Shown here piece after piece: positions 8,689 to 17,689 of a stretch of 55,015 nucleotides of DNA; the first letter of the stretch is position 1; every line of letters begins with the position of its first letter. Origin of the DNA: Clostridiales bacterium (GTDB lineage Bacteria; Bacillota; Clostridia; Lachnospirales; Lachnospiraceae); assembly GCA_022778745.1 (NCBI GenBank), contig JALFSR010000072.1, positions 1-55,015 of the forward strand, written 5' to 3'. Position numbers and translations under genes: made by a program. The notes beneath the pieces are model-generated. The model searched no databases, was not told the origin of the DNA, and was given only the letters and a program-made list of their open reading frames with translations.

Positions 8689-11334
8689 TTATTTGATTTG
8701 GGATGCTAACACTTCTGCGGCTTTGTTTAATGCCTCATCCACACCTGCTGGATTCTTACCGCCTGCCTGTGCCATATTTCGACGACCACCGCCGCCTCCT
8801 CCAACAAGACCTGCAATTGCTTTGATCAAGTTACCTGCATGAGCACCAGCTTTTAATGCTGCATCCGTTGCAGTAGCCATTAAGTTTACTTTACCTCCTT
8901 GCACGGATGCCAATACAATAACACCTTCTCCAATCTTTTGCTTGAGTTCATCTCCAAGATTACGAAGTCCATTCATATCAACATCGGACATCTTTGATGC
9001 AAGAAGCTTTACACCGTTCACTTCCTTTACCTGATCCATTACATCGCCCATTGCTTCTTTTGCAAGCTTGTCTTTCAGCTTTTCATTTTCTGCATGGAGA
9101 GACTTAATTTCTTCTAATAAAGACTGGATCTTTGCTGTGAGATTTGCTGGAGTTGTCTTTGCTGCACTAGCTGCTGCCTCTAACTCTGCTTCTGTCTCCT
9201 TGTAATAATTCATCAATCCCTCTGAAGTCAATGCTTCGATACGACGCACACCAGCTGCAATACCTGCCTCTGATAAAATCTTAAAAGAAGCGATTGCATT
9301 TGTATTATCCACATGTGTACCACCACATAACTCTGTTGAAAAATCACCCATTGCGACAACACGAACGCTATCTCCGTATTTCTCACCGAATAAAGCCATT
9401 GCGCCTGTCTTCTTTGCATCTTCTAATGTCATAATATTTGTTATAACTGGAAGTGCTTCCTGAATTTCTTTATTTACAATTGCTTCTACTTGTGCCAGCT
9501 CATCCTTTGTTAACGCCTGAAAATGTGTGAAATCAAAACGAAGTCTGCCAGGTGTTACAAGAGATCCAGCCTGTTCTACATGCGTACCAAGTACAGTACG
9601 AAGTGCTTTATGAAGCAAATGTGTCGCACTATGATTTCTGCATGTAAGAGCACGGCTGTTTGCATCTACTTTTAATGTAACGACATCACCGACAGCAATC
9701 ATGCCTTTCTTCATCACACCGACATGTCCGACTCTTCCACCCTTTAATTTGATCGTATCTTTTACTTCAAACTCTCCTCCATTTACAGTGGAAATTACAC
9801 CAATGTCGCCTTCCTGTCCACCCATTGTCGCATAGAATGGAGTTTTTTCTACAATAATAGTACCTTTATTGCCTTCTGTTAATGCTTCTACTAAATCGGA
9901 TTCTGTCGTGAGAACAGTTACATTTGAGTCTGCTGTTAATTGATCATATCCAACAAACGTACTTGTAATTGCTGGATCAATTGCATCGTAAACAGTTGCA
10001 TCTGCACCCATATAGTTCGTTGTCTTTCTTGCACCACGAGCCATCTCACGCTGCTTTTGCATTGCTGCATGGAATCCGTCTTCATCAATTGTTATATTTT
10101 TTTCTTCTAATATTTCTTTTGTCAGATCCAATGGGAATCCATACGTATCGTAGAGTTTAAATGCATCTTCTCCATCGAGTACGGTCTTTCCTTCGTTTTG
10201 CATTGTCTCTTCCATATCTTTTAAAATGCTAAGACCTTGATCAATTGTACGGTTAAATTTATTTTCTTCTTCTGTAATAACCTTGAAGATCATTGCCTTT
10301 CTCTCATCTAACTCTGGATATCCGTCTTTGGATGTCTCAATTACTGTATTGCTTAAATCAGCAAGAAATGTTCCATGAATACCAAGTAATCTTCCATGAC
10401 GTGCAGCACGGCGTAGCAAGCGGCGCAGTACATAACCTCTTCCTTCGTTGGATGGCATAATACCGTCAGAAATCATAAATGTGACAGAACGAATATGATC
10501 TGTAATCAAACGAATGGAAATATCTTTCTGTGCATCTTGTTTATATGTCGTATTTGCCATCTCTGCAACACGATTTACAAGTGCATTTAATGTATCTACA
10601 TCAAAGATAGAATCCACATCTTGCACAACGACAGCAAGACGTTCCAGACCCATACCTGTATCAATATTCTTCTGCTCTAATTCTGTATAATTGCCTTTTC
10701 CATCATTATTAAACTGTGTGAATACATTGTTCCATACTTCCATATAACGGTCGCAGTCACATCCTACCGTACATCCTGGCTTTCCGCAGCCATATTTTTC
10801 TCCGCGGTCATAATAAATTTCAGAACATGGACCACATGGACCAGAACCATGTTCCCAGAAGTTATCTTCCTTTCCAAAACGGAAAATACGTTCTGCTGGA
10901 ATTCCCTGCTGTTTATTCCAAATCTCAAATGCCTCTTCATCTTCTTCATAAATAGATGGATATAGACGTTCTGGATCTAATCCTACCACTTCTGTTAAAA
11001 ATTCCCAGCTCCATGCAATTGCTTCTTTTTTGAAGTAATCTCCAAATGAGAAGTTTCCAAGCATTTCAAAAAATGTACCATGACGTGCTGTCTTTCCTAC
11101 ATTTTCAATATCGCCTGTACGGATACACTTTTGACATGTCGTAACACGGCGTCTTGGTGGGATTTCCTGTCCCGTGAAATATGGCTTTAATGGAGCCATA
11201 CCTGAATTAATAATTAATAAACTGTTGTCATTATGTGGAACAAGAGAAAAGCTCTTCATTGCCAAATGTCCTTTGCTTTCAAAGAACTCTAAGAACATTT
11301 TTCTCAGTTCGTTAACACCATACTTTTCCACCAT
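8689..11334 (-). CDS. alaS: alanyl-tRNA synthetase
   Basis: An 881-residue class II synthetase that charges tRNA-Ala. The order is normal: catalytic core (class II motif 1 region near residues 40-60, 'RLITDHIRSVTFMISDG' in the tRNA-recognition part), an editing domain with zinc-site motifs 'HSATHLLHKAL' and 'CGGTHV', then a coiled coil and the C-Ala domain with a glycine run near the end ('GGGGGGRRNMAQAGGKNP'). Length is typical. ATG 11334 follows GGAGGAGT. The upstream region has two hairpins but no T-box signature, so regulation by a T-box is not supported. Confidence 0.97.
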   Translation of the reverse strand: MVEKYGVNELRKMFLEFFESKGHLAMKSFSLVPHNDNSLLIINSGMAPLKPYFTGQEIPPRRRVTTCQKCIRTGDIENVGKTARHGTFFEMLGNFSFGDYFKKEAIAWSWEFLTEVVGLDPERLYPSIYEEDEEAFEIWNKQQGIPAERIFRFGKEDNFWEHGSGPCGPCSEIYYDRGEKYGCGKPGCTVGCDCDRYMEVWNNVFTQFNNDGKGNYTELEQKNIDTGMGLERLAVVVQDVDSIFDVDTLNALVNRVAEMANTTYKQDAQKDISIRLITDHIRSVTFMISDGIMPSNEGRGYVLRRLLRRAARHGRLLGIHGTFLADLSNTVIETSKDGYPELDERKAMIFKVITEEENKFNRTIDQGLSILKDMEETMQNEGKTVLDGEDAFKLYDTYGFPLDLTKEILEEKNITIDEDGFHAAMQKQREMARGARKTTNYMGADATVYDAIDPAITSTFVGYDQLTADSNVTVLTTESDLVEALTEGNKGTIIVEKTPFYATMGGQEGDIGVISTVNGGEFEVKDTIKLKGGRVGHVGVMKKGMIAVGDVVTLKVDANSRALTCRNHSATHLLHKALRTVLGTHVEQAGSLVTPGRLRFDFTHFQALTKDELAQVEAIVNKEIQEALPVITNIMTLEDAKKTGAMALFGEKYGDSVRVVAMGDFSTELCGGTHVDNTNAIASFKILSEAGIAAGVRRIEALTSEGLMNYYKETEAELEAAASAAKTTPANLTAKIQSLLEEIKSLHAENEKLKDKLAKEAMGDVMDQVKEVNGVKLLASKMSDVDMNGLRNLGDELKQKIGEGVIVLASVQGGKVNLMATATDAALKAGAHAGNLIKAIAGLVGGGGGGRRNMAQAGGKNPAGVDEALNKAAEVLASQIK

Positions 11335-11381
11335 TACTCCTCCATCTCTTTCGCATAATTGCTCATTCTACTTTTTTGCTG

Positions 11382-11409
11382 CATAGGAAATTCGAGGAGT
11401 TTCCTATGT
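11382..11409 (-). promoter_or_regulatory. stem-loop in the alaS upstream region
   Basis: CATAGGAAA pairs perfectly with TTTCCTATG (9 bp, 10-base loop) about 48 bases before alaS. It is the second of two tandem hairpins in this gap. Confidence 0.45.
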
Positions 11410-11419
11410 AACGAATAGA

Positions 11420-11444
11420 AAGAGGATGGCTTGCATCCTCTTTG
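11420..11444 (-). terminator. hairpin terminator after the 40-residue gene
   Basis: A perfect 10-bp stem, AAAGAGGATG with CATCCTCTTT, loop of five. On the minus strand it is followed by CTATTCGTT, a poor U tract, so it may be an attenuator ahead of alaS rather than a full terminator. Confidence 0.55.
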
Positions 11445-11445
11445 T

Positions 11446-11568
11446 TTATGCTTTTTTTGCATCTTTATGATCACGGAATTTCTTTCCGCCTACAATGGCA
11501 AGTACAATTACTGTTCCTAAGAAAATTGCACGAACCATCTCAAATATGAATTCTGAAACAAATGCCAT
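11446..11568 (-). CDS. small conserved membrane protein, 40 residues
   Basis: A short ORF starting MAFVSEFIFEMVRAIFLG with one hydrophobic helix (about residues 7-27) and a basic, lysine-rich tail ('GKKFRDHKDAKKA'). It has a clear GGAGGTG ribosome binding site and is followed directly by a hairpin terminator, both arguing for expression. Similar ~40-residue single-helix proteins occur widely in Lachnospiraceae, often with unreliable names; function unknown. The stop codon position depends on the length of a poly-T run on the plus strand near 11452-11458; if one base shorter, the frame would run on. Confidence 0.65.
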   Translation of the reverse strand: MAFVSEFIFEMVRAIFLGTVIVLAIVGGKKFRDHKDAKKA

Positions 11569-11668
11569 GGAAACACCTCCAAACTGCCTGTCAGACATTT
11601 CTCCGCTTATTTTAACATATGCGTTTTATAATTTCAAGTATTTATCAATTATTTTTACATTCGAATAA

Positions 11669-12127
11669 CTAATGTTTCTGAAATGCATCTGCCGCCGCAG
11701 TCGCTAACTGATCACAACGTTCGTTCATCTCATGTCCATTATGTCCTTTTACCCAGACAAATGTTACTTGATGGGGCTTTTTTGCCTCTAAAAGACGCTT
11801 CCAGAGATCTACATTTTTTACTGGCTCATTTTTTCCTCGTTTCCAGTCTTTTTTTATCCACCCATCAATCCAATGTTCATTAAATGCCTTTACTAAATAT
11901 TGGGAATCTGAATACAATACGACTTCACATGGACGATTTAATGTTTCCAATGCGGCAATTGCCGCCATCAGTTCCATACGATTATTTGTCGTGCGTTCAT
12001 ATCCTTTTGACAATTCTTTTTCATGCAGTACTCCTTTTGGATCAACATAATGAATTACTGCTCCGTATCCGCCTGGACCATCTGGATTTCCTCTTGCAGA
12101 GCCGTCCGTATAAATCGTTACTTTCAT
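11669..12127 (-). CDS. rnhA: ribonuclease HI
   Basis: A 152-residue protein with all RNase HI landmarks: D8 in '[15 protein letters not shown]', E52 in '[10 protein letters not shown]', D74 in 'YSDSQY', H129 in 'KGHNGH' and D139 in 'NERCDQLA'. These form the two-metal site that cuts the RNA strand of RNA-DNA hybrids (R-loops, replication primers). Length is standard. It lies 12 bases after the MutS-like gene and is probably co-transcribed with it and with the 40-residue membrane protein. Confidence 0.95.
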   Translation of the reverse strand: MKVTIYTDGSARGNPDGPGGYGAVIHYVDPKGVLHEKELSKGYERTTNNRMELMAAIAALETLNRPCEVVLYSDSQYLVKAFNEHWIDGWIKKDWKRGKNEPVKNVDLWKRLLEAKKPHQVTFVWVKGHNGHEMNERCDQLATAAADAFQKH

Positions 12128-12139
12128 AACTATCTCCTA

Positions 12140-13825
12140 TTATCTAAGTGACCAGTTTCCTGTATCTAAAAATCCCTGTGCCGTCAGATCTGCTTTCTCG
12201 ATAATGTTCTCTTCGTATCCCATAATTTTTAACAGACGAATTGCATTTCTTGTCGTCGCTCTTCCTTTGTACAGTTTATAACTAAACAAAACATCATTTT
12301 CTTGAATTTCTTCTGTAAAATGATAGTTATTATAATATGGTTCCAACATATGCGTTAATTCAATATCATGCGTCGCCGCAAAACACATCACACCATTTTT
12401 AAATAGGTGATACAAAATCTGAGAAGATGCTGCAATTCGCTCAACAGTATTTGTTCCACGAAGCACTTCATCTACAAAACAGAGAATTGGAGTTGTTTTG
12501 TCATTGGCAGCATCTAAAATTCGCTTTAACGATTTGATCTCCACAATATAATAACTTTCATTTCCCTGCAGATTATCCTGCAGTGCCATAGAAGAATAAA
12601 TTCGAAAAAAGTTTGCTTCATATGAATGTGCCGTAACGGTATCAATTGTCTGTGCTAAAATTGCATTGATTGCCACTGTTTTTAAAAATGTCGATTTACC
12701 AGATGCATTAGAACCAGTTATTAATACTGGATTTGTCTCGTAAATGCTGTTTGCTACAGGTTCTGATATGAGAGGATGATATAAATCTTTTGTCTTTAAT
12801 TTATGTTCCCCTCCCTGTGACAGCTCTGGCTGACAATAAAATGGCAATGTCTGACGATACGATGCAATCGCAATACAACTGTCGAGTTGTCCGATAATCT
12901 CCAATGACTGTTCAATCTCTGGCATATACCGCTGCACTTTTGCAAGCACAGTATTAAATTTAATTAAATCAATATGCGTCATCATGCGCACATATTCTAA
13001 TATCACATCACCAGGATTTCCACTCATCTTGTCAGTTTCTCCAAGCCATCTAGCATCGGAACGAATTGACTTAATATGGCGCAGATTAGAACTTAATTTT
13101 TCTAAATATGGTTGTAATTCTTTTTCTTTATGCTTTGAGAGTTCCTGACAGCATACAATCATATGAACGATCACGCCAATACTTAAAAAATACGGCTCAA
13201 TTTTTGCCTTATCTTTATAATACATTGTAATATTATAAATCATAACTCCAATTATCGCCAATATTCCTATTGATGGAGCTGTGAAAATCAGCAAGAGTGC
13301 TGCAAAAATTAACATAATATGAAGATAATGCGTCAAATTACTCTGTTTTTTTAAGCCAGCAAACTCATGAATATAATCAATTAAAGAAATCTTTTTTGTA
13401 TATCCAATTCGTGAAAATTCAATCTGATACTGCATCCTCACATCATCATGAGAAGTAAAATAATCTGCAACACGGCTTCTTTCTTTTAATACTTCTTCAT
13501 CAAATACAGGAGTACGAAGCATCTTATATAAATATTCTTCTCCAGTAGAACAACACGTATGATTCAGCATCATAAAAATGCGATCCATATCCAAATCGTT
13601 CCATGTAATATCATCAATTGTAAATTCCTCATTTTTTGTCTTCTGATAATATTTCGCAATTTTTTGAAACTCACTGTATTCATACTCTCTTGTTGGAACT
13701 TGCCCCCACGCACTAATAATTTTATTAATAATTGCTTTGCGTCTTTGCTTCTCTGCTGTCGCAATTGGATAAATAATTGCTGCAAGCAAAGCAATTCCTA
13801 AACCGATATAAATATATGTTTCCAT
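12140..13825 (-). CDS. membrane-anchored MutS-family ATPase
   Basis: A 561-residue protein with the C-terminal ATPase domain of MutS: Walker A 'TGSNASGKST' near residue 368, then a Walker B ('ILCFVDEVLRG') and 'AATHDIELT'. The mismatch-recognition domain of MutS1 is missing. Instead there is a transmembrane helix at residues 4-23 and a second hydrophobic pair near residues 165-200. This matches the small MutS-like membrane proteins common in Clostridia and Bacteroidetes, whose role is not known; mismatch repair should not be assumed. It follows the amidohydrolase gene after 44 bases. Confidence 0.85.
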   Translation of the reverse strand: METYIYIGLGIALLAAIIYPIATAEKQRRKAIINKIISAWGQVPTREYEYSEFQKIAKYYQKTKNEEFTIDDITWNDLDMDRIFMMLNHTCCSTGEEYLYKMLRTPVFDEEVLKERSRVADYFTSHDDVRMQYQIEFSRIGYTKKISLIDYIHEFAGLKKQSNLTHYLHIMLIFAALLLIFTAPSIGILAIIGVMIYNITMYYKDKAKIEPYFLSIGVIVHMIVCCQELSKHKEKELQPYLEKLSSNLRHIKSIRSDARWLGETDKMSGNPGDVILEYVRMMTHIDLIKFNTVLAKVQRYMPEIEQSLEIIGQLDSCIAIASYRQTLPFYCQPELSQGGEHKLKTKDLYHPLISEPVANSIYETNPVLITGSNASGKSTFLKTVAINAILAQTIDTVTAHSYEANFFRIYSSMALQDNLQGNESYYIVEIKSLKRILDAANDKTTPILCFVDEVLRGTNTVERIAASSQILYHLFKNGVMCFAATHDIELTHMLEPYYNNYHFTEEIQENDVLFSYKLYKGRATTRNAIRLLKIMGYEENIIEKADLTAQGFLDTGNWSLR

Positions 13826-13869
13826 TAACCATTCCTTTCGCAGATACGATCTGCACTAACGTTTTTCGT

Positions 13870-15165
13870 TTATTCTTTGCAGCGTGCAATAATCGAATTT
13901 ACATCTGCATAAATACGCTCTGGATCTTCTCCGATAAAGAACTGTCCATCTTCATAAAGAATCTTTCCATTAATCATCGTCATCTTTACATTTTGTTTAC
14001 TTCCACTGTATACAATATTTTTTTCAATAAAATTCAGTGGCTGCATATTTGGCTGGTGAAGATCAATCATGATAATATCGGCCGCTTTTCCTCTTTTCAG
14101 TACATCACAATTTTTCAGTCCCATTGCTTTAGCCCCACCAACAGTTGCCATACGCAATACATCAATCGCATTCATCGCTGCTGCATCATTGTTCTGAATC
14201 TTTTGAAGTCCTGTTGCAAGAAACATCTCTCGGAACATATCAAGGCAGTTATTGCTTGCCGAACCATCTGTACCGATTGCGACATTAATGCCACTGTCAA
14301 GAAAACGTGTCAGTGGCGCAACACCACTTGCAAGCTTTGTGTTGGAACCTGGATTTGTTACGATTGACATATCATGCTTTTTAAAAATTTCAATGTCTTC
14401 ATCATTTAACCATACACAATGGAATCCGCCGCCGCCATACATAAACATTCCCATATAATCCATCAACATCGTCGGTGTCATTCCATAACGTGCAATACAC
14501 TCATCAACTTCTTTTTTTGTTTCTGAATTATGTGTAAATACAGGTGCCTGATACTTTTGTGCAAGCTCTGCAATGCCTTCCATAACCTTTCTTCCAGTTG
14601 TATATTCTGCATGAAATCCAAGACGGCAGCTGATCAATGGGTGTTGATTATTGAACGTATTATAATAGTTCATCAAACGATTAATAATATCTGCTGCTTC
14701 TTCATCAGAACCACTTACTTGTCCACACATTACAGTACGAAATCCGCATTCTATCGATGCTTCAATATATTTCTCTGGAAAGAAATACATATCAAAATTT
14801 GCTGTGATACCACTTGTTAGGTATTCCATAATCGCAAGCTTTGATGCAGTTTTAACATCTTCTGGCTTTAATTTTGCTTCCATTGGAAATACACTCTGGA
14901 ACAGCCATTCTTGTAATGGCAAATCATCTGCGTAAGAACGTAAAAATGTCATTGCAGAATGCGTATGCGCATTTTTAAATCCTGGCATTAATAAATTACC
15001 TCGTGCATCAATCTCACGATCCCACTCAATGGACTCTCTTTCGTCTGCCTCTTCTCTGCTTCCTACATAAGAGATTACTCCATCTTCTACCCATAATTCT
15101 CCGGTATGAATACGAGAATCTTTTTCCATCGTTAATATTCTCGCATTATAAAATCGAATTTTCAT
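13870..15165 (-). CDS. amidohydrolase, MTA/SAH deaminase type
   Basis: A 431-residue metal-dependent amidohydrolase of the AtzF/TrzA/MtaD group. Visible metal ligands include 'HTHSAMTFLRSYADD' near residue 67, a histidine in 'LGFHAEYTTG', 'FTHNSETKKEVDEC' and the aspartate in 'AIGTDGSASNN'. Members deaminate S-adenosylhomocysteine, methylthioadenosine or 5'-deoxyadenosine. Its start overlaps the stop of the purine nucleoside phosphorylase gene by 4 bases (ATGA), so deamination to inosine-type nucleosides followed by phosphorolysis is a reasonable inferred pathway. The exact substrate cannot be read from sequence. Confidence 0.85.
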   Translation of the reverse strand: MKIRFYNARILTMEKDSRIHTGELWVEDGVISYVGSREEADERESIEWDREIDARGNLLMPGFKNAHTHSAMTFLRSYADDLPLQEWLFQSVFPMEAKLKPEDVKTASKLAIMEYLTSGITANFDMYFFPEKYIEASIECGFRTVMCGQVSGSDEEAADIINRLMNYYNTFNNQHPLISCRLGFHAEYTTGRKVMEGIAELAQKYQAPVFTHNSETKKEVDECIARYGMTPTMLMDYMGMFMYGGGGFHCVWLNDEDIEIFKKHDMSIVTNPGSNTKLASGVAPLTRFLDSGINVAIGTDGSASNNCLDMFREMFLATGLQKIQNNDAAAMNAIDVLRMATVGGAKAMGLKNCDVLKRGKAADIIMIDLHQPNMQPLNFIEKNIVYSGSKQNVKMTMINGKILYEDGQFFIGEDPERIYADVNSIIARCKE

Positions 15166-16004
15166 ACATCCTCCTGCATATTTTTTATCGATGTAACCAC
15201 CAACGTGATTAATTTTTTAAAATAAGGTGCTGACATATCTGCAGCCTCTTTCACCTGCTCATGTGTCAGGGTTTTATCCGTCATTCCTGATCCAAGATTA
15301 GAAATAAAAGAAACCCCACAAATTTTCATTCCCATATGATTGGCTGCAATCGCTTCCACTGCAGTACTCATTCCTATTGCATCCGCCCCAAGCATCCGTG
15401 CCATTCGTATCTCAGCAGGTGACTCATAATTTGGTCCTGCCAGCTGAAGGTAAATTCCTTCTCTCATACAAATATCTAGTTTCTTTGCGGAATCTCGAAT
15501 AATTTCCTGCAATTCTGAGTCATAAATATGACTCATATCTGGAAAACGAGTTCCGAGACTGTCAATATTTTCTCCAATCAACGGAGATGGTACAAAACTA
15601 GAAATCTGATCTTGAATCATCATAAAATCTCCTGCGCGAAATGTTGGATTCACCCCTCCTGCTGAGTTTGTTAGAAATAAAAATTCTGCTCCCATCAGTT
15701 TCATAAGACGAATCGGAAGCACAACGTCATTGATATCATATCCTTCATAATAGTGAATACGTCCCTGCATAATTACAACAGGCACTTCGTCAATATATCC
15801 AAATACAAAACGACCTTTATGTCCTGATACAGTAGAAACTGGAAAATCAATAATATCACTATAATTTAATGATGCTACAATTTGAATTGTCTCTGCATAT
15901 TCCCCCAGCCCAGATCCTAGAACAAGTGCAACCTTTGGAGTAAATTTAATTCTTTTTTTCACACAGTCATAACATGACAGCAGTTTTTGATATGCTGGAT
16001 TCAT
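15162..16004 (-). CDS. purine nucleoside phosphorylase
   Basis: A 280-residue trimeric-type PNP (PunA/DeoD-II family). Signatures: 'LGSGLG' near residue 30, 'VSGHKGRFVFG' (phosphate site), 'FLTNSAGGVNPTF' and 'GADAIGMSTAVEAIAANHMGM'. It cleaves purine (deoxy)nucleosides with phosphate to free base and (deoxy)ribose-1-phosphate. It is the first gene of an operon with the amidohydrolase, driven by a good sigma-A promoter only about 60 bases upstream. The IS110 remnant begins just beyond that promoter's -35 box. Confidence 0.94.
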   Translation of the reverse strand: MNPAYQKLLSCYDCVKKRIKFTPKVALVLGSGLGEYAETIQIVASLNYSDIIDFPVSTVSGHKGRFVFGYIDEVPVVIMQGRIHYYEGYDINDVVLPIRLMKLMGAEFLFLTNSAGGVNPTFRAGDFMMIQDQISSFVPSPLIGENIDSLGTRFPDMSHIYDSELQEIIRDSAKKLDICMREGIYLQLAGPNYESPAEIRMARMLGADAIGMSTAVEAIAANHMGMKICGVSFISNLGSGMTDKTLTHEQVKEAADMSAPYFKKLITLVVTSIKNMQEDV

Positions 16005-16063
16005 AATAACTGCCTCCTTTCTTTAATAGATGCAGATAGATTGTCTATCTAAAATTACTTATT

Positions 16064-16092
16064 ACTATATCCTTTTTCTAAAAATCCGTCAA
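16064..16092 (-). promoter_or_regulatory. sigma-A promoter of the PNP operon
   Basis: Minus strand TTGACG, 17-base spacer, TATAGT. A small hairpin (AGATAG / CTATCT) lies in the short leader that follows. Confidence 0.75.
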
Positions 16093-16099
16093 CCTTTCT

Positions 16100-16781
16100 T
16101 CACAATTCTTCAATTAAAAATCATAAACTAGATGAAACTGGTATGATGTAGTCATAGACCAATAGCAGTCTTCTATATCATTTATTGAATCTATATCAAG
16201 GTTGGTAAGAGGGTTCTCCTCTGAATATCATCCAACCATAGATACGTGTATAAGTTACATACTTTGCTGTATGATTATTCACCCCTAGACTTTGTCTATT
16301 ACATAAGGTATTATCTTCCATTGGATAGGGAAAACGACGTTCACCTCCCAGGGAGCTGGTTTTTGTCCAGTAATACCCGTAACTTTAGACAGTCATTCCA
16401 TCAATGAAAATTTATGTTTTAGGCTGGTTGGGAGCAATTAAGCTATACCCGTATCACGCGCCAGGTAGTGTATTCATTGTTTTTATGGACCCCTATCGGA
16501 AGGAGCTTACAATGTACAATAAAAACTATATTTCCGTTGGCATCGATGTCGGTTCTGCTTTCAGTTTCATGACAATCGTTGCTCCTGACGGCTCTGTAAT
16601 CCAGAAACCTTTCAAGATTACACATAACAAACCGGATTCTCTAGAACGAGCTGTTTCTGCAATAAGAAAAGCAGAAGAGCTGTCTTCTTTAGAAAGTCAT
16701 ATCTTTCTGGAATCCACTGGGATCTATCATTTCCCACTCTTCTGCTATCTTGTTGATTGTGGTTTTCACGCCTCCATGGTG
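16100..16781 (+). mobile_element. IS110-family element remnant (left end and 5' part of transposase)
   Basis: The fragment comprises a non-coding leader of roughly 400 bases and the first 90 codons of an IS110-type transposase. The right part of the transposase gene and the right end are absent; at about 16778-16781 the sequence switches to the antisense of a sulfate-binding protein gene. The left boundary is not defined exactly; it must lie to the right of the PNP promoter (16092). IS110 elements have no classical terminal inverted repeats, which fits what is seen. Confidence 0.75.
16195..16395 (+). ncRNA. candidate IS110 bridge RNA in the element's left end
   Basis: The leader before the transposase holds a chain of stem-loops: GGTTGG (16200-16205) with CCAACC (16232-16237) enclosing AGAGG/CCTCT; CATAC/GTATG near 16257-16273; TAGAC/GTCTA near 16287-16298; and CTGG/CCAG near 16359-16374. 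In IS110-group elements the structured bridge RNA that guides the recombinase is encoded in this position. The assignment rests on position and structure only. Confidence 0.4.
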
Positions 16782-16784
16782 TAA
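16512..16784 (+). pseudogene. IS110 transposase, N-terminal fragment
   Basis: Ninety codons from ATG 16512 (AAGGAG 7 bases upstream). 'YISVGIDVGSAFSF' gives the first acidic residue of the RuvC-like DEDD domain and 'FLESTGIYH' the second. A full IS110 transposase is about 400 residues; this one stops after 'CGFHASMV' at a TAA created by the junction with foreign DNA. The C-terminal serine-containing Tnp domain is entirely missing, so the fragment is inactive. Confidence 0.85.
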
Positions 16785-17523
16785 TAATTTCATATTCTTC
16801 TGGAGCATCTTGAAGTAAAAGATATGCCTCATTCTCCCATGCAAGCAGCACATCGCCCTGACCATTTTCCACAAAAGATGTCGTAGCTCCTCTTGCCCCC
16901 GAATCCAACACTAATACGTTTTCATATAATTTTTTCATAAATTCTTTAACTTTTTGTTCGTCGCCATTATATTTTTTATCTGCAAAAGCCCATGCCGCTA
17001 AATAATTCCATCTGGCACCACCAGAGGTTTTTGGATTCGGAGTGATCACTCTTACACCATCTTTTACTACATCATCCCAATTATGAATATTTTTTAGATT
17101 TCCTTTTTTTATAAGAAAGACAATCGTAGATGTATATGGAGAACTATCCGCTTCAAACTCACTCGTCCAACCAAATTTAATCAATCCTGCTTTTTCAATT
17201 GCTTTTACATCGTACTTCAATGCAAGTGTAACAACGTCAGCCTCCAGCCCATTTGCAACTTCCAATGCCTGCTTGCCAGAACCACCATGCGACTGTATAA
17301 CCTCCACATCTTGACCAGTCTTTTCTTTCCAATGCTCTGCAAAAATCTGATTATATGCTTCATATAACTCTCTCGTTAGATCATACGAGACATCTGTTAT
17401 TCTTACTGTTTTATTTTCTGACTTATCCGTGACACTTTCTTTTTTGTCATTTGCACCGCACGCAGTTAAACTTCCTATTATCAAAATTACTGTGATTCCT
17501 AATCTCAATATTTTTTTCTTCAT
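16618..17523 (-). pseudogene. sulfate/thiosulfate-binding lipoprotein, 3' end lost at IS110 junction
   Basis: Residues 1 to about 247 (17523 to ~16781) are a periplasmic-type sulfate-binding protein: signal peptide with lipobox 'LTAC', then '[17 protein letters not shown]', '[16 protein letters not shown]' and 'ADVVTLAL', all hallmarks of the Sbp/CysP family. After 'EYEIITP' the frame enters the antisense of the IS110 transposase and ends with about 54 unrelated residues. Native members are around 330-350 residues, so the last quarter is gone. The permease and ATPase genes that normally follow are also absent. Sulfate uptake by this locus is presumably lost. Confidence 0.85.
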
Positions 17524-17689
17524 AATACTCCTCCATTCTGTTCTTCAAACAACTCAAATAGTAATGAAAAACTTGTTCTTTTTTATTTTCCTATTAAACT
17601 TATATTTTATATCTGTTTAATAAGTTTTAGCTGATGACAGTATCATAGCACTCTCATTCTTATTTCTCAACCATATTTTTCTATTTTTT

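Noticed and set aside
11335..11445. T-box riboswitch upstream of alaS
   Set aside because: No specifier stem or conserved T-box sequence; only two simple hairpins.
12140..13825. Calling the MutS-like gene mutS or mutS2
   Set aside because: It lacks the mismatch-binding domain of MutS and the Smr domain of MutS2, and has membrane helices instead.
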